Of a stretch of 64,000 nt of DNA, positions 36,229-47,912 are shown in pieces. Source of the DNA: Mycobacterium ostraviense. GTDB taxonomy: Bacteria > Actinomycetota > Actinomycetes > Mycobacteriales > Mycobacteriaceae. Within the stretch, counting starts at the first letter, position 1; each line of letters opens with the position of its first letter. A program made the translations under genes and the position numbers. The DNA lies in contig NZ_NKRE01000001.1 in NCBI RefSeq assembly GCF_002705925.1, positions 79,171 to 143,170 of the forward strand, read 5' to 3'. A model generated the notes under the pieces. It made no database searches, was not told the origin of the DNA, and saw only the letters and a list, made by a program, of their open reading frames with translations.

Positions 36229-36981
36229 ATGAGCTTCAGAGCGCGCATTGCCCCGTTGCGGTGGTCGGTCTGGCGCATGGCGCCCGGAATCCGCAACATC
36301 ACCCGAACGGGTCAGATCGGTGACGGTCGCGAAGCAGCCGCCGTCGACTACGTACTCCGGCACGCCCGTGCCGGCGACATCGACGACGTGCTGTCCACCA
36401 TCGACAAGTTCGCCTACGAAAAGTCGATGCTGATCAACATCGGTGACGAGAAGGGGCTGATACTCGACGCCGCGGTGCGGCGCGCCAGCCCGGCGCTGGC
36501 ACTCGAGTTGGGCACCTACTGTGGCTACGGCGCGCTGCGAATCGCCCGGGCGGCGCCGACGGCCCGGGTGTACTCGGTCGAGCTGGCCGAAGCCAACGCC
36601 GCCAATGCCCGCCAGATCTGGGCTCATGCCGGCGTCGCCGACCGGGTGACCTGTGTGGTCGGCACCATCGGCGACGGCGGCCGCACCCTGGACGCGCTGG
36701 CAAGTGCACACGGATTCGCTTCTGGCACTCTGGACTTCGTGTTCATCGACCACGACAAGAAGGTCTACCTGGACGACCTGCAGAGCATCCTGGCCCGGGA
36801 CTGGCTGCATCCGGGCTCGATCGTGGTAGCCGACAATGTCAAGGTGCCGGGCGCGCCGAAGTACCGCGCCTACATGCGGCGTGAGCAGGGCAGGCTGTGG
36901 AACACCGTAGAGCACAAGGCCCACCTGGAATACCAGACGCTGATAGCCGACCTGGTGCTGGAATCGGAGTACCTGGGTTAG
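36229..36981 (+). CDS. Catechol O-methyltransferase-like enzyme
   Basis: ATG 36229 gives 250 aa; in-frame ATGs at 36205 and 36217 are alternatives, and no strong ribosome site decides. Residues about 40-75 (AVDYVLRHARAGDIDDVLST, FAYEKSMLINIGDEKG) match the COMT lid. LELGTYCGYGALRIARAAP is the SAM site, DFVFIDHDKKVYLDDL holds the metal Asp, and VVADNVKVPGAPKY the second metal Asp-Asn pair. The enzyme methylates a vicinal diol or catechol with Mg2+. It corresponds to Rv1703c and is divergent from the ebo-type cluster. An IS4-type element is inserted at its stop codon but the TAG (36979-36981) is kept. Confidence 0.88.
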   Translation: MSFRARIAPLRWSVWRMAPGIRNITRTGQIGDGREAAAVDYVLRHARAGDIDDVLSTIDKFAYEKSMLINIGDEKGLILDAAVRRASPALALELGTYCGYGALRIARAAPTARVYSVELAEANAANARQIWAHAGVADRVTCVVGTIGDGGRTLDALASAHGFASGTLDFVFIDHDKKVYLDDLQSILARDWLHPGSIVVADNVKVPGAPKYRAYMRREQGRLWNTVEHKAHLEYQTLIADLVLESEYLG

Positions 36982-36984
36982 TCG

Positions 36985-38551
36985 CAATGCCCGGTAGTTA
37001 AGGGATCGGCTCGGCGGTCAAGGTGACACGCGGGACATGTGTGATGAATGTTGTGTGTGTTGCCCGTGATATAGGTGCGACTCCTGGTAGAAGAACGGTC
37101 GACCAAAACCCAAGTTCTGCCACCGAGGAGTCGCGGTGTCGAATTCTGTCACGACAGCGCCGCCGGATGCATCTGGCAGCGCGGTGTTCGCGCCCGGTCA
37201 TCTGGGCGAGCTGACCGGGCAGATCCCGGTCGAGCTGGTCGATGCGGTGCTGGCCGAGACCAAGATCACCCAGCGGCGGCTGCGTGTGCTGCCGTCGCGG
37301 GTGGGGGTGTACTTCGTGCTGGCCTGTTGCCTGTTCCCCGCGTTGGGCTACCACAAGGTGTGGGCCAAACTCACCGCCACCCTGCGCGGTCGAAAGACGC
37401 CGTCGGAGAAATCCTTTCGCGATCTGCGTCGCCGGATCGGAGCCGTGCCGATGCGGGCGTTGTTCGAGGTGCTGGCCGGCCCGGTCGCCGCGCCGCACAC
37501 CCCCGGGGTGCGGTTTGGCCGCTATCGCACCGTGGCCTTCGACGGGTGCGTGTCATTGAAGGTTCCCGACACCGTGCGCAACCGGTGCTGGCTGGGCAAG
37601 CTCAAGGCCTCGCTCGGGGTCACCGGCTACCCGGTGATCAGGTTGATGACCGTGGTCGAGACCGGCACCCGCGCGCTGCTGGGCGCGGTGTTCGAGTCGC
37701 CGGCCACCGGTGAAATCGAGTACGCGCGCAGGCTGTTGGGACTGCTGGGCGCCGACATGCTGGTGCTGGCCGACCGCGGGTTTGACGCCGAGGCTTTCCT
37801 GACCGAGCTGGCTGGCACCGGCGCGCAGTTCTTGGTCCGGCTGCGCAACAACCGCCAGCTCGCGGTGCTGGCCCGCCTCGATGACGGCTCGCACCTGTCG
37901 CGCATCGGCGCGCTCACGGTGCGCATCATCACCGCCGAGGTCACCGTCACCTGCGCCGACGGCACCCGCTACAGCGCCACCTACCGGCTGGCCACCACCC
38001 TGGGCGACGCGCGCCGCCACCCCGCGCGCCAGCTCATCGCCCTCTATCACGAACGCTGGGAACACGAGATCGCCTACCTGGCGCTGCGGCACACCCTCGC
38101 CGACGGGCGCGTCCTGCGCTCGACCGACCCGACCGGACTCGAACAGGAACTGTGGGCGCTGCTGACCGTCTACCAGGCACTGCGGCGGGCCATCGTCACC
38201 GCCATCGAATCCCGCCCCGGCATCGATCCGGACCGGGCCAGCTTCACCACCGCGCTCGAAACCGCCAAAGACCTGCTGATCAACGCCGCCCGCACGACCG
38301 ATCCCGACGATCTCGTCGGCCGCATCGGCCAAGCCGTCCTTGCCGATCTCCTCCCGCCGCGCCGACCGCGCACCAGCGTCCGCAAGGTCAAATCCCCACT
38401 ATCGCGCTACAACAAGAAAGACCCCCACCGGCCCGAACCCAGCACCCCGATCACCAACATCACCGCCACCATCGCCGACCCCAAACCGAAATACACGACA
38501 CACGAGCCGAAATCATTGACAACAGCCCTCGGGCCTTAACTACCCGGCATT
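36985..38551 (+). mobile_element. IS4-family insertion sequence, complete, with 10-bp target duplication
   Basis: The 1567-bp element has terminal inverted repeats CAATGCCCGGTAGTTAAGG at the left and CAATGCCGGGTAGTTAAGG (reverse complement of the right end), differing at one base. The flanking GGGTTAGTCG at 36975-36984 and 38552-38561 is the target duplication, within the 9-12 bp usual for IS4 elements. One transposase gene fills most of it. The intact ends and duplication point to recent insertion. Confidence 0.93.
37136..38539 (+). CDS. IS4-family transposase
   Basis: The 467-aa DDE transposase has Asp136 in TVAFDGCVS, Asp213 in LVLADRGFDAEA and the Y-(2)-R-(3)-E-(6)-K signature at Tyr304-Arg307-Glu311 in LYHERWEHEIAYLALRH, with the last Lys replaced by Arg318. 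The N-terminal 110 residues include the DNA-binding part (KTPSEKSFRDLRRRIG). There is no frameshift or stop, so it is probably active. Start ATG 37136; the stop lies 12 bp inside the right end of the element. Confidence 0.92.
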   Translation: MSNSVTTAPPDASGSAVFAPGHLGELTGQIPVELVDAVLAETKITQRRLRVLPSRVGVYFVLACCLFPALGYHKVWAKLTATLRGRKTPSEKSFRDLRRRIGAVPMRALFEVLAGPVAAPHTPGVRFGRYRTVAFDGCVSLKVPDTVRNRCWLGKLKASLGVTGYPVIRLMTVVETGTRALLGAVFESPATGEIEYARRLLGLLGADMLVLADRGFDAEAFLTELAGTGAQFLVRLRNNRQLAVLARLDDGSHLSRIGALTVRIITAEVTVTCADGTRYSATYRLATTLGDARRHPARQLIALYHERWEHEIAYLALRHTLADGRVLRSTDPTGLEQELWALLTVYQALRRAIVTAIESRPGIDPDRASFTTALETAKDLLINAARTTDPDDLVGRIGQAVLADLLPPRRPRTSVRKVKSPLSRYNKKDPHRPEPSTPITNITATIADPKPKYTTHEPKSLTTALGP

Positions 38552-38673
38552 GGGGTTAGTCGCCGTGACGCCCGGGTCGTCACACCCGAATCCTGAGCCT
38601 CACCTGCACCATTTTGCGTCTAGCGCAGGCGTGGCTCCGGGGTTCTGTCGGACCGGGTCGTTACGGTGCGGGC

Positions 38674-41600
38674 ATGCAATCGCTGATGTATCCCTCGATC
38701 GACCTCGACGACGCCGAATCGCATCTGGGCACAGACACGTATCGGCGCGGCCTGGACTACGCGCGCGAAGGCCGCGTCATGCGGTGTTCATGGAACCCGA
38801 ACGACGACAGTCTGGTCGGCAGCGTTCGCGGTAACCGGGGCCGCACCTACACCGCCACCGCGCAACTGTCGATGGATTACGCCGACTCCTGGAACCTCGA
38901 GGTCGGGTTGTGCACCTGCCCCATGCAAGTGGACTGCAAACATGTGGCCGCAATCCTCATCGCGGCCAGCGGGACCACCAAGACACGGTCGCAACGCGCG
39001 CCCGTATCGTCCGCTCCAGCGGCATGGCGCAAGTCACTGGACTCGTTATTCCCCGCATCTTCGCCTGGCAGCGTCGTCGGCACGCCACTGGCTATCGAGC
39101 TGAACCTGTCGCCGAGCGGCTTGGACGCGCGGGTGGTGCGCCCGGGTAAGCGCGGTGGCTGGGTCGCCGCCGACCTGAGCTGGAGCCGCTTGCCCGCGCT
39201 GCGGCACTACGGTTATCCCGAGGCCCACATTCACGTGCTGCAAGAGTTGTATGCCGCCTACCGTGCGGGGACGCCGAATCCGACTGGCTACCACAGCTAT
39301 TCATATACCCCGTATGGGGACGTGAAGACGATCTCGCTGCTGAAGTTCGAGTCACCCCAGTTATGGCCGCTGCTGGACGAGGTGCGCCGAGTCGGCGTGC
39401 GGTTGGTGCAGGCGCAGGACCGCCACGACCTGCTGCCGCATGCCACGGCCCGCCTATCTCTCGACGTCACCGCCGACCCGTCGGGCAACCTCACGGTCAT
39501 GCCCTTGGTTGAAGTCGACGGAGCGGCCGCACGGGCCGTCGCGTTCATCGGTTCCTCGGGCCATGGTGTTGTCTGTACCGATGGCGGGTTGCGGCTGGCG
39601 CGGCTGGACCAGCCGGTCTCGGTGACGTTGCAGCGGATGGCGCTTGGCGATCAGATCCTGACCATCCCTGCGGATGAGGCGGCGCAGTTCGCAGCCGAGT
39701 ACTACCCGAAGCTGCGGCGCATCGCGGCCATCACATCGTCGGACACCTCGTTCACGCCGCCGGCGATCACCGGGCCGACGTTAGTGCTGCGCGCCGACTA
39801 CCGGGATGGGCACGAGACGGACGTGACATTGAAGTGGGCATATCGGGTGGGCGACAGCGATTTCCACATCAGTGTCGATACCTCCGGCGATGCCGGCTAC
39901 CGCAACCTGGACGCGGAAAATGGGTTAGCGCGGGGCATTGACGCCCCGCTGGAGCGGTTCGGGCTGCGCGCCGCCGACGGCACGCTCATCGCCCGCACGC
40001 GGTTGTCCGGCCTGGACACCATGCGGTTCGCCACCGAACTCCAGCCACTGCTGACCGGGCTGCCCGAGGTGGTGCTGGAGATGACCGGCGACCCGGTCGA
40101 CTATCGGGAGGCGGGCGGTTCCCTGGTCATCGGAGTAACCACGGACGTGGCTCCCGGTGAGACGGACTGGTTCGACCTCGGCATCACGATCAGCGTTGAG
40201 GGCAAACAGATTCCGTTCGTCACCGTGTTCACTGCCCTGGCGTCCGGACAGTCGCACCTCCTACTTGCCGACGGCGCCTACTTCGCGCTGGACAAGCCGG
40301 AGCTGGTGAAGCTGCGTCGGCTGATCGAAGAGGCCCGCGCGCTCACCGATGCTGAAGAGGGCCCACCCCGGATCAGCCGGTTCCAGGTCGGGTTATTCGA
40401 CGAACTCGCGGAGCTGGGCGTGGTCACCCGGCAGGCCGAAGACTGGCGGCGACAGGTCCATGGACTGCGCGCGCTGCACGGTGTGGAACCAGTGGCGGTG
40501 CCGAGCGGCCTGCACGCCGATCTGCGGCCCTATCAGGCCGACGGGTTCTCGTGGCTGGCGACACTCCACGCCCACGGGCTGGGCGGGATCCTCGCCGACG
40601 ACATGGGCCTCGGCAAGACGGTCCAGTCGCTTGCATTGATCTGCCATGTCCAGCAAGAGGATCCAAGTCCGGCCCCGTTTTTGGTGGTGGCGCCCTCGAG
40701 TGTGGTTGCGAACTGGGCCGCAGAGGCCGCGCGGTTCGCTCCAGAACTGTCGGTGGTTGCGATCAGCGATACCCTGCGCCGTGCCGGCAGCGACCTTGAC
40801 GAGCTGGTTGCGTCCGCCAACGTCGTCGTTACCTCGTATACCTTGTTCCGCCTCGACTTCGACGCCTACGCCGCCCAAACCTGGTCCGGCTTAATTCTGG
40901 ACGAAGCCCAGTACGTGAAGAACCGGCACGCCAAGACCTACCAGTATGCGCGCCGGTTACCTGCCCCTATCAAGGTGGCAATCACGGGTACGCCGATGGA
41001 AAACAACGTGATGGAGCTGTGGTCGCTGCTATCCATCACTGCCCCGGGATTGTTTCCCAGCCCGACCAAGTTCGCCGACTACTACGCAAAACCCATCGAG
41101 AAGACCGGCGACCCTGAGTTGCTGGCTCTGTTTCGCCGACGGATCAAACCGCTCGTCAAGCGTCGTACCAAGGAGCTTGTGGCCGCCGAGCTGCCCGCCA
41201 AGCAAGAGCAATTCCTCGATATCGAGCTGCCGCCCAGACACCGCTCGCTCTACGACAAGCGGCTGCAACGCGAACGCCAGAAGGTGCTCGGCCTTCTCGA
41301 TGACATGCAACGCAACCGATTCACGATCCTGAAATCCCTAACCGTGCTGCGGCAGATGGCTCTGCATCCCGGGCTTGTCGACGCGGCGCATAACACGCTG
41401 GCCTGCGCGAAGATTGATGCACTCGCCGAGCACCTGCGCGATGTCGCCGACGGCGGCCACCGCGCGCTGGTCTTCAGTCAATTCACCCGCTTTCTTGGCC
41501 GGGTGCGGGATCGCCTCGATTCCGAGGGCATCGAATACTGCTACCTTGATGGGCGAACCCGCAACCGTCCCAAGGTGATTCAGCAGTTCAAGGAAGGGGC

Positions 41601-41907
41601 TGCGCCGGTTTTCCTGATCAGTCTCAAGGCCGGCGGCTTCGGGTTGAACCTCACCGAGGCCGACTACTGCTTCCTGCTCGACCCGTGGTGGAATCCGGCC
41701 ACCGAAACCCAGGCCATCGACCGCGCACACCGCATCGGCCAGAACCGCAATGTCATGGTGTACCGGCTCATTGCCCGCGACACCATCGAGGACAAGGTCA
41801 TCGCGCTCAATGCGCGCAAAGCCAAGCTCTTTGCCAGCGTGATCGATGACGGCAACGCCTTCGGCTCCGCGCTGACCGCCGACGACATCCGCGGCCTACT
41901 CGCTTGA
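38674..41907 (+). CDS. SWIM-SNF2 family helicase
   Basis: The 1077-aa protein (ATG 38674, MQSLMYPSIDLDDAESHLG) starts with a SWIM zinc finger at about residues 75-95 (GLCTCPMQVDCKHVAAIL), followed by a long beta-rich middle region (about 100-600) and a SNF2 ATPase: LADDMGLGKTVQSLA (about 641), LILDEAQYVKN (about 742), TGTPMENN, then the C-terminal helicase domain with LVFSQFTRFLG, LISLKAGGFGLNL and IDRAHRIGQNRNVMVYRL. These proteins translocate on double-stranded DNA and remodel bound proteins; bacterial members are linked to transcription and to defence islands. It follows the IS4 element. A smaller frame in the same strand upstream is not needed. Confidence 0.9.
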   Translation: MQSLMYPSIDLDDAESHLGTDTYRRGLDYAREGRVMRCSWNPNDDSLVGSVRGNRGRTYTATAQLSMDYADSWNLEVGLCTCPMQVDCKHVAAILIAASGTTKTRSQRAPVSSAPAAWRKSLDSLFPASSPGSVVGTPLAIELNLSPSGLDARVVRPGKRGGWVAADLSWSRLPALRHYGYPEAHIHVLQELYAAYRAGTPNPTGYHSYSYTPYGDVKTISLLKFESPQLWPLLDEVRRVGVRLVQAQDRHDLLPHATARLSLDVTADPSGNLTVMPLVEVDGAAARAVAFIGSSGHGVVCTDGGLRLARLDQPVSVTLQRMALGDQILTIPADEAAQFAAEYYPKLRRIAAITSSDTSFTPPAITGPTLVLRADYRDGHETDVTLKWAYRVGDSDFHISVDTSGDAGYRNLDAENGLARGIDAPLERFGLRAADGTLIARTRLSGLDTMRFATELQPLLTGLPEVVLEMTGDPVDYREAGGSLVIGVTTDVAPGETDWFDLGITISVEGKQIPFVTVFTALASGQSHLLLADGAYFALDKPELVKLRRLIEEARALTDAEEGPPRISRFQVGLFDELAELGVVTRQAEDWRRQVHGLRALHGVEPVAVPSGLHADLRPYQADGFSWLATLHAHGLGGILADDMGLGKTVQSLALICHVQQEDPSPAPFLVVAPSSVVANWAAEAARFAPELSVVAISDTLRRAGSDLDELVASANVVVTSYTLFRLDFDAYAAQTWSGLILDEAQYVKNRHAKTYQYARRLPAPIKVAITGTPMENNVMELWSLLSITAPGLFPSPTKFADYYAKPIEKTGDPELLALFRRRIKPLVKRRTKELVAAELPAKQEQFLDIELPPRHRSLYDKRLQRERQKVLGLLDDMQRNRFTILKSLTVLRQMALHPGLVDAAHNTLACAKIDALAEHLRDVADGGHRALVFSQFTRFLGRVRDRLDSEGIEYCYLDGRTRNRPKVIQQFKEGAAPVFLISLKAGGFGLNLTEADYCFLLDPWWNPATETQAIDRAHRIGQNRNVMVYRLIARDTIEDKVIALNARKAKLFASVIDDGNAFGSALTADDIRGLLA

Positions 41908-42057
41908 GGCCTGGGAACGTTCGGTTATCCACAGCGTGACTGCGAGCGCGGAGCTTGTCGGTCGGGTGCGCCATGATCGAATGTATGTGGCCTGTTGACC
42001 GGCATTCAGGATGAGCATGATGGCGGCGTTGGTGGTGAGGATGTGCGGCTATGAAAT

Positions 42058-42086
42058 GACCCCGCCGGCGGGTGTCCGGCGGGGTC
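42058..42086. terminator. 11-bp GC hairpin downstream of the SNF2 gene
   Basis: GACCCCGCCGG at 42058-42068 and CCGGCGGGGTC at 42076-42086 pair perfectly across a 7-base loop. There is no T-tract. Mycobacterial terminators often lack one, so it may end transcription of the helicase gene, but it could also be part of the duplicated segment described next. Confidence 0.5.
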
Positions 42087-42091
42087 GGTGG

Positions 42092-42161
42092 CACTTGCTC
42101 GAGGGCGGCGCCGACGTCCGGGTGGTGCAGGAATTGCTGGGCCACGCCTCGGTGACGACGA
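42092..42161 (+). repeat. 70-bp inverted duplicate of the xerD 3' end
   Basis: This segment is identical in 70 of 70 bases to the reverse complement of 42257-42326, inside xerD. It encodes, out of context, the xerD residues [20 protein letters not shown]. The two arms are 95 bp apart and would form a very long hairpin over the xerD stop codon. The rest of 41908-42182 holds no gene. Confidence 0.93.
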
Positions 42162-42182
42162 ACCCCCACCCCGCTAACGTCG

Positions 42183-43120
42183 TTAGTTTGCCCGGGGATG
42201 CGCTCCGGCCCACACCTCCCGCAACGCATGAACGGTCACCAACGTGTAGATCTGGGTCGTCGTCACCGAGGCGTGGCCCAGCAATTCCTGCACCACCCGG
42301 ACGTCGGCGCCGCCCTCGAGCAAGTGGGTGGCAAACGAATGCCGCAGCATGTGCGGCGACACACCCGAGGTGATGCCGGCACGCTCGGCGGCATCCTGCA
42401 GCACCTGCCATGCGCTTTGCCGTGACAATCTGCCACCACGGGCGTTGAGAAAGATGGCCGCCGTGCCGCGGCCCCGGCGGGCCAAATCAGGACGCCCGCG
42501 CACCACGTAGGCGTCCAGCGCGTGCACGGCCGGACGGCCCACCGGCACCAGCCGCTGCTTACCGCCCTTGCCGCGCAACAACACCGACCTGGCCTGGGTG
42601 TCGATGTCGTCGACGTCGAGGCCCACGGCTTCGGAGATGCGCGACCCGGTGGAATACAGCAGCTCCAACAGTGCCCGGTTGCGCAGGGTCAACGGGCCGT
42701 CGGCCGGGTTGTCGCCGCCGGCCCCGTCCAGCAGGGCCAGCACCTGGTCGACCGTAAGGCTCTTGGGCAGCCGCCGGCCCGGTGTCGGCGGGCGCACCGC
42801 GCGCGCCACGTCCAGGTCCGCCAGGCCTTCGGCGGCGGCGAACCGATGCAGCCCGCGCACCGCGATCAGCGCCCGGGCCGCCGACACCGCGGACAGCGCC
42901 GACGCCCCGGATTCGGGATCGCCGCGCCGCAGTGCCACCAGAAAGTCGCTGACGTCGTCCTCGCCGACGCCGGCCAGGTCGGTGATTCCCCGGTCTTCGA
43001 GGTGCTTGGTGTAGCGGCGCAGGTCGCGCCGGTACGAGCTCAACGTGTTGGGCGCCACGCCCCGTTCGATCGCCAGATGGTCAAGATAGCCCTGCAGTTG
43101 TGTGTCCAGGGTCAGCGTCG

Positions 43121-43124
<4 letters not shown>
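42183..43124 (-). CDS. xerD: Site-specific tyrosine recombinase XerD
   Basis: The GTG at 43124 overlaps the Nudix stop as GTGA and gives 313 aa, matching Rv1701; the open frame upstream is antisense to the Nudix reading. The N-terminal SAM-like domain ([31 protein letters not shown]) is followed by the catalytic domain with Arg in [13 protein letters not shown], the box [15 protein letters not shown], and [15 protein letters not shown] with the His and the nucleophile Tyr. XerC/XerD resolve chromosome dimers at dif. Part of its 3' end is duplicated in inverted orientation just downstream. Confidence 0.96.
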
Positions 43125-45590
<2,466 letters not shown>

Positions 45591-45657
45591 CTAACACCCG
45601 CGGCGCCGGCTCGCGGCGAACACGCCCGACCGGTCGTAGCCGGTGACTATCGGGGAC

Positions 45658-46611
45658 CTATTGAGGAACCGTCACCGAGGTGGCCCCGTGACCGGTGCCG
45701 TAGTGGGCCGGGTGACCGCCATTGATCAGGTCGTGCAGGGCCAGGATCGCTGTGATGCGGCCGGGCGCGAGATCAACGTCGTCGACGGTGCTGATGGTAG
45801 CGGCCATGCCGGCATCGGCGCGGGTAACGGCGACTGCGGCGCTGCCGGTCGACGAGCCATCCCGGCCGGCGAGCACCGTACCGGAACCATGCGGGGCCAG
45901 CGCAGCGGCGAACCGCGCCACACTGGCCCCCTGGTTGCCGGCGTCTGCGGGCAGGCCCCCGCCGGTGATGACGATGGCGGCGTTTGCCACGTCGAAGTGA
46001 TCCGCGGGCTGATAGGTGATGAAGCCGGTCTCGCGCAGCGCGGCCAGCACGGTGCCCCGCTGGGCGTCGTCGACGGGCGGGGCCGGCGGGTTGGTCGGGT
46101 TGACAGGGCTCAGCGTGGCAATTCCCAGCAGGTCACCGGCCTGCGAACCCTGGTCGACGAGCTTGGTGCTCAACTGCGTACCGGCGGGCAGGATCGACGA
46201 ATTCACCACCGACCGCAGCTTTTCCGCCGAGTTGGCTTCGACGAACTCCTGGGTCAACGACACCGTTCCGGTGACCGAACCTCCGGCCTGCCCGACGATT
46301 TTCGACACCATGGCGACGTCGTCGTCTTTGGCATCAGGGGTCCGAAAGATTACCACCGCCTTGCCGGCCAACGCGTCGTGCACAATCCGCCCGAGCACCT
46401 GGTTGTCGAAAGTATTTGCTGCGCTGAGCTTTTCGTTGAGCGCGTTGCGCTGGTCGTTGAGTCCGCTGATCTGGGCGGCCAGGTCCCGCTTCTCGTTACG
46501 CAGGCTGGACAGCAGCGTATCGGAGAAGAAGCCCGAACCGAGCACGACTCCGATCGCCAGCGCAAGGAAGACGGCGGCCAGCGAAATCGCATGTTGGCGT
46601 AACGAGATCAT
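45658..46611 (-). CDS. mctB: MctB / SteB-family protein
   Basis: The 317-aa protein starts MISLRQHAISLAAVFLALAI GVVLGSGFFSD, a single membrane segment, followed by a coiled coil (LRNEKRDLAAQISGLNDQRN ALNEKL, about residues 38-65) and a globular extracytoplasmic domain. It corresponds to Rv1698, described as the copper-resistance outer membrane protein MctB; its corynebacterial homologue SteB forms a cell-separation complex with SteA. Here it follows the steA-like gene by 22 bp, so a division role in the same complex is a fair reading. Confidence 0.9.
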   Translation of the reverse strand: MISLRQHAISLAAVFLALAIGVVLGSGFFSDTLLSSLRNEKRDLAAQISGLNDQRNALNEKLSAANTFDNQVLGRIVHDALAGKAVVIFRTPDAKDDDVAMVSKIVGQAGGSVTGTVSLTQEFVEANSAEKLRSVVNSSILPAGTQLSTKLVDQGSQAGDLLGIATLSPVNPTNPPAPPVDDAQRGTVLAALRETGFITYQPADHFDVANAAIVITGGGLPADAGNQGASVARFAAALAPHGSGTVLAGRDGSSTGSAAVAVTRADAGMAATISTVDDVDLAPGRITAILALHDLINGGHPAHYGTGHGATSVTVPQ

Positions 46612-46633
46612 GAAGGCACCGTCCTCGAAGGGG

Positions 46634-47815
46634 TCAGGTCACCAGGTTCTGCACCCAGAGGGAGAAGCGGTTCCAGTAGTCGATGATCCAGTGCAGCACC
46701 ACACCATCGGTGCGTGACACCCACAAGACGACGATGATGGCGATCAGCATCGTCAACGCCAACAGCGCAATCGCTCCAGCCGAAATGTGGTTGCGGTACA
46801 ACGTCGCGACCGCCTTGGCGTCCACCAGCTTCTCCCCCACCCGCAGCCTGGTGAGGAAGGTCGACGGGTTGCTTTGCGCCCGCGTCCGGTCGAAGAAGGT
46901 CTCGATGTTGGCGGTGTGGCCGGCGGTGACCAGCAGCGCGGCGCCGTGGTGATCGGCCAGCAGCAACGCCAGGTCGATCGCCGAGCCGGCGGCCGGGAAC
47001 GTCATCGCCCCGACACCGAGATCCTGGATGCGCTCCAGCCCGGGCGCGTGGCCGTCAGCGTCGGCGGGCAACACCACCTGGGCGCCGCACTTGAGCACCT
47101 CGGTGCTGATCTGGTCGGGGTCGCCGACGATCAGCTGCGGGCGGTACCCGGCCTTGCGCAACACGTCCGCGCCGGTCCCGACACCCACCAGCACCGGCTG
47201 GTATTCCTTGATGAACGGTTTGAGGGCTTTCACGTCGTCGGCGGCCCTTGGCTCTTCACCGACGATCACCACGTGCCGGCGGCGCATGTCGACGTCGATG
47301 TCGGGGATGCCGATTCCGTCGATCAACAGCGGGCTTTCGCTCTTGATGAACTCAATCGTGTTGCCGGCGAACGCCTCCAGGTGTGCGGCCAGCCCGCTCT
47401 TGGCCTCCCGCATCAGGTCGGCGATGTCGTGGTCGCTGCGCTCGGTACCGCGAACCAGCCGGCGGTCGCCGGAATACACGCCGCCTTCGTACAAGCGAAT
47501 CTTCGAGCCGTCTTTGACCTTCTTGAAGATCTCCGGCCCGGTCTCGTCGATCAGGGTGACGCCGTTGTTGACCAGCACCTCTGGCCCCAGGTTCGGGTAG
47601 CGGCCGGAAACCGACGGCGATGCATTGACGACGGCGGCGACGTCAGCTTCCACCAGTGCATCCGCGGTGATGCGGTCCAGATCCAAGATGTCGAGGACCA
47701 CGATGTCACCAGGACAGACCCTGCGCAGCAGGCGGTCGATGTTCCGGTCGACGCGGGCAGTGCCGACCAGGCCCGGCCGGGCAGTGTTACGAGACAGCAA
47801 CGCGGACATCTTCAT
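46634..47815 (-). CDS. steA: SteA-like cytokinesis protein
   Basis: ATG 47815 (MKMSALLSRNTARPGLVGTA) gives 393 aa, the length of Rv1697. The cytosolic part resembles thiamin pyrophosphokinase-like folds (VIVGEEPRAADDVKALKPFI, VGVGTGADVLRKAGYRPQLI VGDPDQIS), with a C-terminal membrane helix (AGAIALLALTMLIAIIVVLW). In Corynebacterium, SteA with SteB helps activate cell-wall hydrolysis at division. It is followed by mctB in the recN-steA-mctB-pyrG arrangement. Confidence 0.9.
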   Translation of the reverse strand: MKMSALLSRNTARPGLVGTARVDRNIDRLLRRVCPGDIVVLDILDLDRITADALVEADVAAVVNASPSVSGRYPNLGPEVLVNNGVTLIDETGPEIFKKVKDGSKIRLYEGGVYSGDRRLVRGTERSDHDIADLMREAKSGLAAHLEAFAGNTIEFIKSESPLLIDGIGIPDIDVDMRRRHVVIVGEEPRAADDVKALKPFIKEYQPVLVGVGTGADVLRKAGYRPQLIVGDPDQISTEVLKCGAQVVLPADADGHAPGLERIQDLGVGAMTFPAAGSAIDLALLLADHHGAALLVTAGHTANIETFFDRTRAQSNPSTFLTRLRVGEKLVDAKAVATLYRNHISAGAIALLALTMLIAIIVVLWVSRTDGVVLHWIIDYWNRFSLWVQNLVT

Positions 47816-47912
47816 GGGGGCGATTCTGTCGGGGAAGCACGGCCGGAGCCGGGAGGCGCGCCGTAACATCAGCCCCATAAGTTATATGGAGTCACAACTG
47901 TCACACAGCGAG

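Noticed and set aside
41908..42182. A second truncated xerD gene
   Set aside because: Only 70 bp match and there is no start or catalytic set; it is a duplicate fragment.
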